Source of the DNA: an uncultured Clostridia bacterium
GTDB lineage: Bacteria > Bacillota > Clostridia > Oscillospirales > Ruminococcaceae
Assembly: GCA_946567425.1 (NCBI GenBank)
Contig: CAMNXF010000001.1
Location: 62,001 to 126,000, forward strand
Length of the DNA: 64,000 nt
Direction: 5' to 3'
Positions within the stretch are counted from its first letter, which is position 1; each line of letters begins with the position of its first letter. The notes under the pieces are model-generated. The model had not been told where the DNA came from, did no database searches, and saw only the letters and a program-made list of their open reading frames with translations. Positions 8,094 to 16,587 of this stretch are shown here, piece by piece. A program made the position numbers and the translations under genes.

Positions 8094-9320
8094 TTAATAC
8101 AAATTATTAAGAATAATGTCCGCGATTTTGTACAGCGGAGCCTGAACTTCTACTGCGCCACAATTATACGCCTCCATAGGCATACCGTAAACAACGCAAG
8201 TTTCTTTATCTTGTCCGATAGTGAACGCTCCCGCCTGCCGCATTTTAAGCAGACCGTCCGCGCCGTCACGACCCATTCCCGTAAGAATAGCGCCGATAGC
8301 CAACGGACCTGCTACTTCTGCAACGGATGTAAACATTACGTCGACAGATGGACAATGCCCTGAAACCTTTTCGCCGGGTTTTGAGGAAACGTACCAGCCT
8401 TGTCTGTCCTTGCATAAACGGAGATGATGTTCGCCAGCACCGACTATTATAAGTCCGCTGTGCAGACGTTCGCCGTCAACGGCTTCTTTTACCTCCATTT
8501 TACAGGAACGGTTAAGACGCTCTGAATATAGCTTAGTAAAGCCCGCCGGCATGTGCTGCACGATAATAACGGGGGGCGTATCCGCGGGGAAAAATCTGAT
8601 AACCTGTTCGAGAGCCTCCGTGCCGCCCGTTGAAGCGCCCAACGCGATTATCGCTTCGGACTTCTTCAGCTTGGAATGTTTCGGAGCGTTTGAAACCGCA
8701 GCTATAGCCGATCTGTCTCTGCTCTCGGATATGGTCTGTATTCCTGAATTTGAAATATTCTGTGCTGTCTTCGATACGGCTTTTTCCGCCATTGCTGCAG
8801 CTCTAGCAATTTCGCTCATATTACTTTTCGGCGGTGCTGCGGTAACCGAGGATTTTATGGCAGACTGAGGTGCGGATTGACTGACGATCGGAGTAATTAA
8901 AGATTTGGTTTCTATATTTACATTCGGATGATTGGATTTATATGCGCGGCGAATAGCGGCGCAAAGCTCCTCAGCGAACTTTGCCATATCGTTATTGGTG
9001 CGCGCTGCGGGTTTTGCGAGAAACTCGACAGCTCCCGCTTCTTTGCAGGCAGCCTTGCGCGCGTCAGAGCTTGAAACCACGATCGTAGAAATGTAATACT
9101 GCGGCAGCAGCTTCTTCAGGAACGCTGCGCCGTCCATACGCGGCATTTCCAGATCGAGAGTCATAACGTCCGGCTCGTATTGAAGAATCATATCGCGCGC
9201 AGAATAAGCGTCGCCCGCTTTTCCGACAATATCGATCATATCGTCCTGCTGAATATAGCGGGAGAGCACTTCTCTGAAAAGTATAGAATCATCTACAACC
9301 AACAGTTTAATTCTATCCAT
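8094..9320 (-). CDS. cheB: Chemotaxis response regulator protein-glutamate methylesterase CheB
   Basis: CheB removes methyl groups from receptor glutamates (and deamidates some glutamines) to reset receptor signalling. The 408 residues comprise a receiver domain (1-120; DDSILFR, phospho-Asp in VMTLDLEMPRMDG), a long Ala/Ser-rich linker (about 125-225) and a methylesterase domain with the serine motif GASTGGTEAL, the histidine region VQHMPAGFT and the aspartate motif GMGRDGADG. All catalytic residues are present. The linker is longer than in enteric CheB. Last gene of the che operon, 42 bases after cheR. Confidence 0.96.
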   Translation of the reverse strand: MDRIKLLVVDDSILFREVLSRYIQQDDMIDIVGKAGDAYSARDMILQYEPDVMTLDLEMPRMDGAAFLKKLLPQYYISTIVVSSSDARKAACKEAGAVEFLAKPAARTNNDMAKFAEELCAAIRRAYKSNHPNVNIETKSLITPIVSQSAPQSAIKSSVTAAPPKSNMSEIARAAAMAEKAVSKTAQNISNSGIQTISESRDRSAIAAVSNAPKHSKLKKSEAIIALGASTGGTEALEQVIRFFPADTPPVIIVQHMPAGFTKLYSERLNRSCKMEVKEAVDGERLHSGLIIVGAGEHHLRLCKDRQGWYVSSKPGEKVSGHCPSVDVMFTSVAEVAGPLAIGAILTGMGRDGADGLLKMRQAGAFTIGQDKETCVVYGMPMEAYNCGAVEVQAPLYKIADIILNNLY

Positions 9321-9362
9321 AAATTTCTCCTAATTTGTTCTGCACGCCGTTATACACGCCGT

Positions 9363-10190
9363 TTATCCCTTTTCCGGACGGCGGTATATTGCGGGTTTTA
9401 TATAATCGAATTGAGTATCCGCGCGGTTTACACTTTCGGCGTGACCGATGAAGAAATAGCCGCCGGGTTTTACAACGTCGTAAAATCTGTTTACAAGAGC
9501 CTGTTTTGTCGGCTGATCAAAGTAGATCATAACATTGCGGCAGAAGATCAGATCAAACGGCTTCATTTTGTACTTATCCGGCATGGGATCCATGAGGTTG
9601 AACGTCTTGAAAATTACCTCGTCTTTTATTCCCTGACATATTTCGTATTTGCCGTTGCCGAGGTTGTTGAAGTAGCGTGCTTTCCAGTCGTTGGAAAGTC
9701 CTTTCATTCCGTCCTCCTGATAGATGCCCGCCTTTGCCTTTGAAATAACGCTCTGCGAAATATCCGTAGCAAGGATACGGGTATCCCATTTAGCCTTTTC
9801 CGCACCGAAGTACTGATCCATAAGCATGGCAGTGGTATAACACTCTTCACCTGAGGAACATGCTGCGCTCCATATTCTGAGAACATGATCCTTGCTGCAG
9901 GTTTCTACCATATACGGCAGAATAGTTTCCTTTAAGAACGTATAGTGTTCCGGTTCACGCATAAAGAATGTATGATTTGTGGTCAGCTTATTTAATATAG
10001 TAGTGACCTCCGCGCCGGTGGTGTCCTTTAAAACGGTGTCGATATAATCGTTATAGTTAGTAAATCCGCGCTCTCTGAGCATATTTCCGAGTCTGCCCTG
10101 TACGAGAACCTTTTTTGCGGAAAGATTTATTCCGAAGTTGTCGTACATAAATTTAACAAGTCGTTGAAATTCGGCCTCGGTTATATCCAT
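9363..10190 (-). CDS. cheR: Chemotaxis protein methyltransferase CheR
   Basis: CheR uses S-adenosylmethionine to methylate glutamates of chemoreceptors. The 275-residue protein has the N-terminal helical domain and a Rossmann-type domain with RIWSAACSSGEECYT (SAM binding, around residue 106) and DLIFCRNVMIYFD near 213. Length is normal. It starts 3 bases after the cheW stop and is paired with cheB, giving a full adaptation system. Confidence 0.97.
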   Translation of the reverse strand: MDITEAEFQRLVKFMYDNFGINLSAKKVLVQGRLGNMLRERGFTNYNDYIDTVLKDTTGAEVTTILNKLTTNHTFFMREPEHYTFLKETILPYMVETCSKDHVLRIWSAACSSGEECYTTAMLMDQYFGAEKAKWDTRILATDISQSVISKAKAGIYQEDGMKGLSNDWKARYFNNLGNGKYEICQGIKDEVIFKTFNLMDPMPDKYKMKPFDLIFCRNVMIYFDQPTKQALVNRFYDVVKPGGYFFIGHAESVNRADTQFDYIKPAIYRRPEKG

Positions 10191-10193
10191 AAT

Positions 10194-10700
10194 TTAAGCC
10201 TCCTGTTCGTCAAGCAGCTTTGCAACGTCAAGTATGAGTTTTGTAGTGTCATTTTCACCGCGGATCATATATTGAATGAAATCGTTGGTGTTTACATTTT
10301 TGTTTTCCGGAGCAGCCGAAATATCGCCTGTATGGATATCCTCGACGTCTGCGACGCTGTCAACGATGATACCGACAGCAATGTCGTTAAAATCAAGCGT
10401 TATAATGCAGGTGTGGTTTGTATAGGGTATTTCGGGTTTTCCGAAACGAATTCTTATATCAATTATCGGAACGACCTTGGAACGCACGTTGATTATGCCT
10501 TTTATATAATTCGGAACGTGCGGAACTTTGGTGATATGCGACACGCCTATGATCTCTGTGATATACTGGATTTCAATACCGTAGACCTGTTCGCCGATAT
10601 TAAAAGTCATTACCTTACCGAGAATACTGTTATCGGCAGCCAGCTTTCTATCGCCTGATTGCTGTTTGGCAACCGCTTCCTTTATTACATCGTTAGTCAT
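10194..10700 (-). CDS. cheW: Chemotaxis coupling protein CheW
   Basis: A 168-residue CheW-fold adaptor that links chemoreceptors to CheA. Recognisable strands include MTFNIGEQVYGIEIQYITEI, VPNYIKGIINVRSKVVPIID and the GIIVDSVADV segment. It carries about 25 extra N-terminal residues before the fold, rich in Lys, Gln and Ala. It follows cheA by 15 bases. Confidence 0.96.
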   Translation of the reverse strand: MTNDVIKEAVAKQQSGDRKLAADNSILGKVMTFNIGEQVYGIEIQYITEIIGVSHITKVPHVPNYIKGIINVRSKVVPIIDIRIRFGKPEIPYTNHTCIITLDFNDIAVGIIVDSVADVEDIHTGDISAAPENKNVNTNDFIQYMIRGENDTTKLILDVAKLLDEQEA

Positions 10701-10715
10701 GTAAATTTATCCTCC

Positions 10716-12854
10716 TTAACCGATAAGCGTATTTGTGTCGATGATAAGCGAAATGCTTCCGTCGCCCATTATCGTACAGCCCGACAGTCCCTCGCTCTTG
10801 ATGTTGTAACGCGACAGGTATTTCGGGAACGGCTTTACAACGACTTGCTGCTCTCCAATCAGCTTGTCAGCGAAAATGCAGACAGATTTGTTATTCGATT
10901 CGACCAAAAGCAGTATGCCGTCCTGAAGATCGGTAATCTCCGTATCTATGCCGAATTTTTCATGCATACGCAGTATGGGATAGCATACTCCTCTTATCAT
11001 AATCATTTCGTTGCCGCTCGTATCGCGGAGTATCTGCTCCGGCTCTACCTTAAAGCTCTCGTGGATAGTAGATATCGGCACTGTGAATACCAGATCGCCG
11101 ACCGTGATCTCCATACCGTCGATGATAGCCAGCGTAAGCGGTATTTTAATAATGAAGTTGGTGCCGACGCCTTTCTTGGAGTCAACTATAATAGTACCGT
11201 TGCACTTTTCAACGTTCGCCTTTACGACGTCCATGCCGACGCCTCTGCCGCTGAACTCGGTAACTTGCTCGTTTGTTGAGAAACCGGGCAACAGAATGAG
11301 ATTCTGAATTTCCTTTTCGGAATATTCGCTCTCGGGCTTTGTTAAGAGATTCATTCTCTTTGCTTTATCCATGATCTTGTCGGGATCAATACCCGCACCG
11401 TCGTCGGAGATCGTTATAATAACCTCTCCCGATGAGTTCTGAGCAGAAAGACGCAGCGTGCCTTTTTCGGGTTTGCCCGCGTAAATTCTGTCCTGAACGT
11501 CGTCCTCTATACCGTGGTCCATACAGTTGCGGACAAGGTGCATAATGGGATCCTGAAGACTGTCGACGATAGACTTGTCGGCCTCGATGTCCTCGCCCTC
11601 CATAACAAACTCAACGTCCTTATTGAGCTTCTTGCGCATATCGCGTACAATTCTGTTCATCTTCTGGAACACGCCTGCCAGCGGAACCATTCGGATAGAC
11701 ATAACGGTATCCTGAAGTTCGCTTGTGAGCTTTTTCAGATCGCGCGCAGCCTTGGTAAAACTTTCAAGCTCCAGACCCTCAAGGTCGGGGTTGGAGATAA
11801 CCATAGACTCGGTGGTGATGATCTCGCCGACAATGTCATGCAGCGCGTCCAATTTTGCCAGATTTACGCTGATAAGGCTCTGTTTCTGAGCACCACCCGA
11901 AGCAGCCTGCTGTGCGTTTGCGTTCGCGACGGCAGCCTGTGCCTTTTCAATAGACTGATCGGTCGGCTTGGATTTTTCGGGAGCTTTCGGCGCGGGAGAG
12001 GTTTTTTCGGTCTTGATCTCTTTTACAGGCTCGGGGGGTATTTCTGCCTTGGGAGCGGCAGCCTCAGTCCCGGCGGGCTTTGCCTCGTCGCCGGAAACAA
12101 CCTCGTAAGACTGAACGTTAAGCGCGGTCTCAATCTGCTTAAGTATATAATCACGGTCATCGTTAGCGGAGAACGTGATAAGGAAACCGTGATCAACTAT
12201 CTCCTTTGAGGACTCGGCGTTAGTCTCAACATCAGCAGGCGAAAACTCCAAGAAAGAGCACTCTTCGCGGATAGTATTTATAAGCAAGAAAGCGCGCAGA
12301 TTTTCCATCTGGCAGCCTTCCTCGAAGAACACGCGCACGGATATCTTGTCGCTGCCTCCGGCAGCAGCCGGCGCTGTTGAACTTGCCGCAGAAGCCGCCT
12401 CAGTATCTGCAGGCGCAGCATCTCCTGAAGCTTCGGAGTTAAGCTTGTCGCGTGCCTTGATGAGCTTGCTTGTAAGCTCATCAAAGTCCATCTGCTCGTA
12501 TTCGCCGCCGATGTTATTCTGGATTGCCTCGATCTGTGCCTTATACGAGTCGGAAACCTGGAATACAAGATCATAAACGAAACTTACGTCCGTGATTACG
12601 TCAGGGTTCTCGCGGATAACAAAGAACATATCCTCCGCTTTATGCGCGAGAACCGAAAGATTGTCAAAGCCCATCATTGCCGAAGAGCCCTTTATCGTAT
12701 GCATGATACGGAATATTTCTTTAATGTCGTCGCTTTCAAAGGCGTTTGCCTGCTCTGTGCGGAGCAAAATTTCGTCAAGCTGCTCCAGCAAGGAGTTCGT
12801 CTCGAAGAAATACATATCAAGCATAGCTTCCATGCCGGGTTCAATTTTTGCCAT
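10716..12854 (-). CDS. cheA: Chemotaxis histidine kinase CheA
   Basis: The 712-residue kinase phosphorylates CheY and CheB in response to receptors. Order: P1 Hpt domain with the phospho-His in FRIMHTIKGSSAMMGF near residue 51; a P2-like region and an Ala/Pro/Lys-rich linker; P3 dimerisation (NLAKLDALHDIVGEI); P4 kinase with the N box HLVRNCMDHGIED, G1 DDGAGID and G2 GRGVGMDVV; and the C-terminal P5 CheW-like domain. Start 12854 (MAKIEPG) has AAGGA upstream; the longer frame to 12965 adds 37 residues without family support. First gene of the operon; its promoter must lie in the divergent gap to 13037 but no clear boxes were found. Confidence 0.97.
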   Translation of the reverse strand: MAKIEPGMEAMLDMYFFETNSLLEQLDEILLRTEQANAFESDDIKEIFRIMHTIKGSSAMMGFDNLSVLAHKAEDMFFVIRENPDVITDVSFVYDLVFQVSDSYKAQIEAIQNNIGGEYEQMDFDELTSKLIKARDKLNSEASGDAAPADTEAASAASSTAPAAAGGSDKISVRVFFEEGCQMENLRAFLLINTIREECSFLEFSPADVETNAESSKEIVDHGFLITFSANDDRDYILKQIETALNVQSYEVVSGDEAKPAGTEAAAPKAEIPPEPVKEIKTEKTSPAPKAPEKSKPTDQSIEKAQAAVANANAQQAASGGAQKQSLISVNLAKLDALHDIVGEIITTESMVISNPDLEGLELESFTKAARDLKKLTSELQDTVMSIRMVPLAGVFQKMNRIVRDMRKKLNKDVEFVMEGEDIEADKSIVDSLQDPIMHLVRNCMDHGIEDDVQDRIYAGKPEKGTLRLSAQNSSGEVIITISDDGAGIDPDKIMDKAKRMNLLTKPESEYSEKEIQNLILLPGFSTNEQVTEFSGRGVGMDVVKANVEKCNGTIIVDSKKGVGTNFIIKIPLTLAIIDGMEITVGDLVFTVPISTIHESFKVEPEQILRDTSGNEMIMIRGVCYPILRMHEKFGIDTEITDLQDGILLLVESNNKSVCIFADKLIGEQQVVVKPFPKYLSRYNIKSEGLSGCTIMGDGSISLIIDTNTLIG

Positions 12855-13036
12855 AATATCAATTCCTTTCCGAATACGCACAAGGCGTTTATTTTTAAAG
12901 AAATATATATCAAAGAACCGCTGCGGGGAACCCCCCGATTTTCCGATTCTAAAATTTTTTTTCAAAAAGCCCTTTTATATTCTGTCAAAATGTGCTACAA
13001 TAAAGTAAGAGCCAATATATTTAGGAGGGAAACCAA

Positions 13037-15394
13037 ATGGCGCAGATTCCACAGATAAATAACCCCATAACGTCCAAGAACTATAACTACAGCCCTCGTC
13101 AGCAGGACGCTAACACCGAACCGTTTGACATTGTCAAGCTCACCGGCGTGGGTGGCGCGGGTGTGGACAGCGATGCGGCTGCTAAAAGCCGTCTCGAAAT
13201 GGGGAATCGCGAGCTTATCCCGCTCAGGGTAGCCGTCGCCAAAGACCCTACACTTGCCGTCGAGATGCTCAAAGACCTGCTCAACGTCGAGGTTTTAAAT
13301 CAAGCGCTTATCACGGGTCACACTGAGCTATACGGCAGTCTGGAAAACCTTGCCAAGGAAATTTACATCACGCCTGAGCAGCTTGTTCAGGAGATCGTCA
13401 ATCAAGAGCAACAGAACACCATGTTCTCGGGTCACGAGTTTTATGACGTTCTCCGCGAGGTCGCTCAGACGACCACCGATCCCGGAACAAAGGAGATAAT
13501 CGGAAATCTTCTGAAATCCATAAACTTTGCTCAGAACCGCGATGAAATACTCGGAGCGCTCCGCGCAAACCTCAAATTTCTGTCGGACTATTATTCGCCA
13601 AATGAGAAGCTCTCGGAAAAGCTGCTTAACCTTTCAAAGGAATGGGGTGCGGACGACTCGGAAAAATATTTCGACTACTTAAAGGGCGAGACGCTCGCGA
13701 TACTCAAGGACGTGAGCGGCAGTCTGCTGAACGACGATAAAACGCAAATGCTCATCCCGCTTATCACGCACAATCTTTCTCGCTACAACAACAGTCCTTA
13801 TATGTGCAAGGAGTACTTCAATCTGTTGCTTACTCAGATTTCCTCGGGAACTCTGCGCGAGTCCCTTAAGAATTCTTTCAACCGCCTTTACTCGGCTATT
13901 TTCGACAAGAAACCGATGCAGGACCCCAATAACGTCAAGACGATGGAGCAGGTCGGTTCAATGTCGGAGGACGGCAGACAAGTCTCTACAGATAATTATA
14001 CTACAAACTTAACACAAAATCAACCACTTTCGGCGAATTCGGGGGATAAAAATTTAACTTTTGTTGAGGAAAATAATGAAATTCAGCAAAATATCAAAAA
14101 TTTTGGTGATGATTTTGTTGAAAATGCAGATAACTTTCAACCAATTTTTGACAGCAAGGGAAATTTCATCGGAATGCAGCCGAAAGAACCTGTCTTTGAC
14201 AGCAACGGAAATCAGGTCGGGTTTCAGACTCAGCCGTTCTTATTTGACGACGACGGCAATCCTGTGGAAATTTCTTCCAATACTGTATTGTATAACGAGT
14301 ACGGAGATGCCATTGATCTGAAACATTCTCTTTACGATGAAGACGGTGCTCCGATATACGAGCAGACGGAGCTATATAATAAGGAAGGAGATCCTGTTTC
14401 TGAAAAAATTTCCGAACAGATATCAGGAAAAGTCTCGGAATATGCTTCGGAAAACGTCTCAGAGGAGACCGCACCGCAAGAGATCACGGGTTGGCATAAG
14501 GCTTTGAACGAAATGATGTCCGACCGCGGATATATGCAGGAACTGAAGTCCTCGGGATTTAACATCGAGCATATTATGTCCGCCTACAACCGAGGGCGTA
14601 TGAGCGGTACGGACGCGCTGAAAATGATAATCGAGGGGCTTTTTGTTCCGAACTCGGGAAGTGCGGAAAATATCAATATTGCCGAGCAGTTAAATCTTAT
14701 GGCACAGGATTTCTCGAAGATAAACACCATGCAGGAGCTAATCGACAATCTGAACTCGCTGCTGCGCGATATGCCCGATATTCCGCTGCGTGAACGGCTG
14801 TACGGCGTTTTTGTTGACGTAATCGACAAGATGTCAGTAAAGAACGAGCTGCCGCAGCACGGTATACGTCCGCCCGTAAGCTCGACGCTCGACAATCTCA
14901 CCGAGTTCATTCAGAACAATATAAACAACCCCGCGCTTAAATCCCTTGACAGCTTTAACGCCGCAAATCTGCTGCAAAGTCTGCTCAATGCTCCGGGAGT
15001 ATTTACGCCGCTTGCGCACTATATTTTGCCGCTTCAGGTCGATAATACCCGCGCGTTCGGCGAGCTGTGGGTGGACAACGACGAAAACAATCCCAACAAC
15101 ACTCCCGGAACTCAAAGGAACTACCACCTGTTCCTCACCTTTGATGTGGAGAGTATCGGACGCTTTGAGGTGGATATGTACGCTCTCGGCGAGGAGGTCA
15201 ATCTTTCGCTGCTCTATCCGCCGCGCTTTGAAAAAGAGATCGAGCCGATGAAGGACAGAGTTACCAAAATAATCAGAAACAGCGGCTATCAGGCGAGAAC
15301 GTTCGAGACCGCGCCGCTCAAAAAGCCGCATAACCTTGTTGAGGTATTCCCGAAGATAACTGATAAGAGAACAAGTCTCAACAAGAGAATATAA
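13037..15394 (+). CDS. FliK-like protein with internal tandem repeats (YlqG-like position)
   Basis: A 785-residue soluble protein without signal peptide or membrane helix. An N-terminal half (40-330) is mainly helical; residues about 366-480 hold four to six degenerate copies of a 17-18 residue unit of the form 'hhaDxxGxxh' followed by Ser/Glu-rich repeats; residues about 665-770 resemble the C-terminal hook-length domain of FliK (LPLQVDN..FGELWVD, FDVESIGRFEVDMY, then a helix-strand end). It is followed 17 bases later by an FlhB C-domain-like gene, as in the Bacillus ylqG-ylqH pair. A role in export-substrate control is inferred from this pairing. The repeat region is more AT-rich than its flanks. 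Confidence 0.55.
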   Translation: MAQIPQINNPITSKNYNYSPRQQDANTEPFDIVKLTGVGGAGVDSDAAAKSRLEMGNRELIPLRVAVAKDPTLAVEMLKDLLNVEVLNQALITGHTELYGSLENLAKEIYITPEQLVQEIVNQEQQNTMFSGHEFYDVLREVAQTTTDPGTKEIIGNLLKSINFAQNRDEILGALRANLKFLSDYYSPNEKLSEKLLNLSKEWGADDSEKYFDYLKGETLAILKDVSGSLLNDDKTQMLIPLITHNLSRYNNSPYMCKEYFNLLLTQISSGTLRESLKNSFNRLYSAIFDKKPMQDPNNVKTMEQVGSMSEDGRQVSTDNYTTNLTQNQPLSANSGDKNLTFVEENNEIQQNIKNFGDDFVENADNFQPIFDSKGNFIGMQPKEPVFDSNGNQVGFQTQPFLFDDDGNPVEISSNTVLYNEYGDAIDLKHSLYDEDGAPIYEQTELYNKEGDPVSEKISEQISGKVSEYASENVSEETAPQEITGWHKALNEMMSDRGYMQELKSSGFNIEHIMSAYNRGRMSGTDALKMIIEGLFVPNSGSAENINIAEQLNLMAQDFSKINTMQELIDNLNSLLRDMPDIPLRERLYGVFVDVIDKMSVKNELPQHGIRPPVSSTLDNLTEFIQNNINNPALKSLDSFNAANLLQSLLNAPGVFTPLAHYILPLQVDNTRAFGELWVDNDENNPNNTPGTQRNYHLFLTFDVESIGRFEVDMYALGEEVNLSLLYPPRFEKEIEPMKDRVTKIIRNSGYQARTFETAPLKKPHNLVEVFPKITDKRTSLNKRI

Positions 15395-15411
15395 CACGGA
15401 GGAAATATATT

Positions 15412-15723
15412 ATGCCGAAACAAAAACACCCTATGCCGCCTGCAAACAATAAGCGGCTTTACGGACAGAACGCGGCAGTCGCCTTGAAATACAATCCCGA
15501 TATGAATTATGCGCCGGTTGTGGTGGCGTCAGGCCTTGGCGAGTTGGCGCAGAGGATCGTCAACATAGCGGACGAGGCGGGAGTTCCCATTTACCGTGAC
15601 GACAGCGTTGCGGCGCTGTTGGTAATGCTCAACGCGGGAGAAACTATCCCGAAAGAGCTGTATCAGATAGTTGCGGCGATTTACGCCGAGGTTGTTTATA
15701 CATCTAATAATATGCGCAAATAA
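15412..15723 (+). CDS. FlhB C-terminal-domain-like protein lacking the NPTH cleavage site (YlqH-like)
   Basis: The 103 residues match the cytoplasmic domain of FlhB/EscU (AAVALKYNP, APVVVASGLGELAQRIVNIA, GVPIYRDDSVAALL). In true FlhB this domain begins with NPTH, where the switch protein cleaves itself; here the corresponding place reads LYGQNAAVAL, so self-cleavage is not expected. Membrane helices are absent. Such stand-alone FlhB-C proteins (YlqH in Bacillus) are known but poorly understood. It is in an operon with the FliK-like gene and ends at a strong terminator. Confidence 0.88.
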   Translation: MPKQKHPMPPANNKRLYGQNAAVALKYNPDMNYAPVVVASGLGELAQRIVNIADEAGVPIYRDDSVAALLVMLNAGETIPKELYQIVAAIYAEVVYTSNNMRK

Positions 15724-15741
15724 AAGCAATTTTAATTATGT

Positions 15742-15773
15742 AACGCCCCCTTATCGGAATGTTCGGGGGCGTT
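15742..15773 (+). terminator. intrinsic terminator after FlhB-C-like gene
   Basis: A 9-bp stem AACGCCCCC / GGGGGCGTT is followed by TTTTTT. It lies 18 bases past the stop codon and just before the convergent alarmone synthetase gene. Confidence 0.9.
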
Positions 15774-15787
15774 TTTTGTATGTCGTT

Positions 15788-16498
15788 TTAATCGATCTCT
15801 TTCAGTGTCTGATAGATCTGTTGCATTTTTGCGTCTGTCGCCGCAATCGTCTCCGCGCAGTCCTTAAGCTGAGCGGCAAGCTCCGCTGAGACCTCGGTAT
15901 CGGTTTTGTATTTCAATTCGTGCTCAAGGCTCGCCCAGAAGTCCATTGCGATTGTGCGTATCTGGACTTCAACGTGAACAAGTTCCTTTTTATCCGACAA
16001 ATAGACGGGAGTTTCGATAACGAGGTGCAGACTTCGGTAGCCGTTGGGTTTGGGCTCTTTAATATAGTCCTTGCGCTTTATAAGCGAAACGTCGTCCTGT
16101 GCCGTAAGCAGATCGGCGACGGTGTAGATATCTTCAATATAGTTGCATATAACGCGCACTCCCGCAATATCGTTAAGATTAGCACGCGCCGCTTCGACAT
16201 TGAACGGCATATTCTTGCGCTGAAGCTTTTCAAAAATGCTCTGCGGAGATTTCAGACGATCCTCAATATGATGAATGGGATTGTATGAAAATTTGGTGCG
16301 GAACTCGCTGTCAAGAATTTCCAGTTTGGTCTTTACTTCGCGGATAGCCGATTCGTATAAATGCTCCAATTCAATGAATTTGAACAACTGCCCCATAAGC
16401 TGCTGCTGCGCGTCCTCTGGAAAGAGCTGTTTGACAGGCTCCAACTCGCTTGGGGGATTTTCTATAATTTTTTTCGTTCTTTTGAGATTCATTTTCAA
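15788..16498 (-). CDS. small alarmone synthetase (RelA/SpoT synthetase domain, YjbM/RelQ type)
   Basis: The 236-residue protein holds only the (p)ppGpp synthetase domain, with no hydrolase, TGS or ACT domains. Motifs: DIAGVRVICNYIEDIY, KDYIKEPKPNGYRSLHL, VHVEVQIRTIAMDFWASLEH. These match the small alarmone synthetases of Bacillota that transfer pyrophosphate from ATP to GDP or GTP. Flanking helices at both ends are also usual. It lies alone on the minus strand, convergent with the FlhB-C-like gene. Confidence 0.92.
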   Translation of the reverse strand: MKMNLKRTKKIIENPPSELEPVKQLFPEDAQQQLMGQLFKFIELEHLYESAIREVKTKLEILDSEFRTKFSYNPIHHIEDRLKSPQSIFEKLQRKNMPFNVEAARANLNDIAGVRVICNYIEDIYTVADLLTAQDDVSLIKRKDYIKEPKPNGYRSLHLVIETPVYLSDKKELVHVEVQIRTIAMDFWASLEHELKYKTDTEVSAELAAQLKDCAETIAATDAKMQQIYQTLKEID

Positions 16499-16587
16499 AA
16501 CCTTTCACAAAATATCTGTCGGTTTTATTATACTTAAAGAAATAAAATTCTGTGTTATAATATAATGAATATTTTGTGAAATCGCGT

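Noticed and set aside
12855-13036. Promoters for cheA and the FliK-like gene in the divergent gap
   Set aside because: TACAAT at 12996 and a TTGACA on the minus strand at 12983-12988 occur, but neither has a matching partner box at proper spacing.
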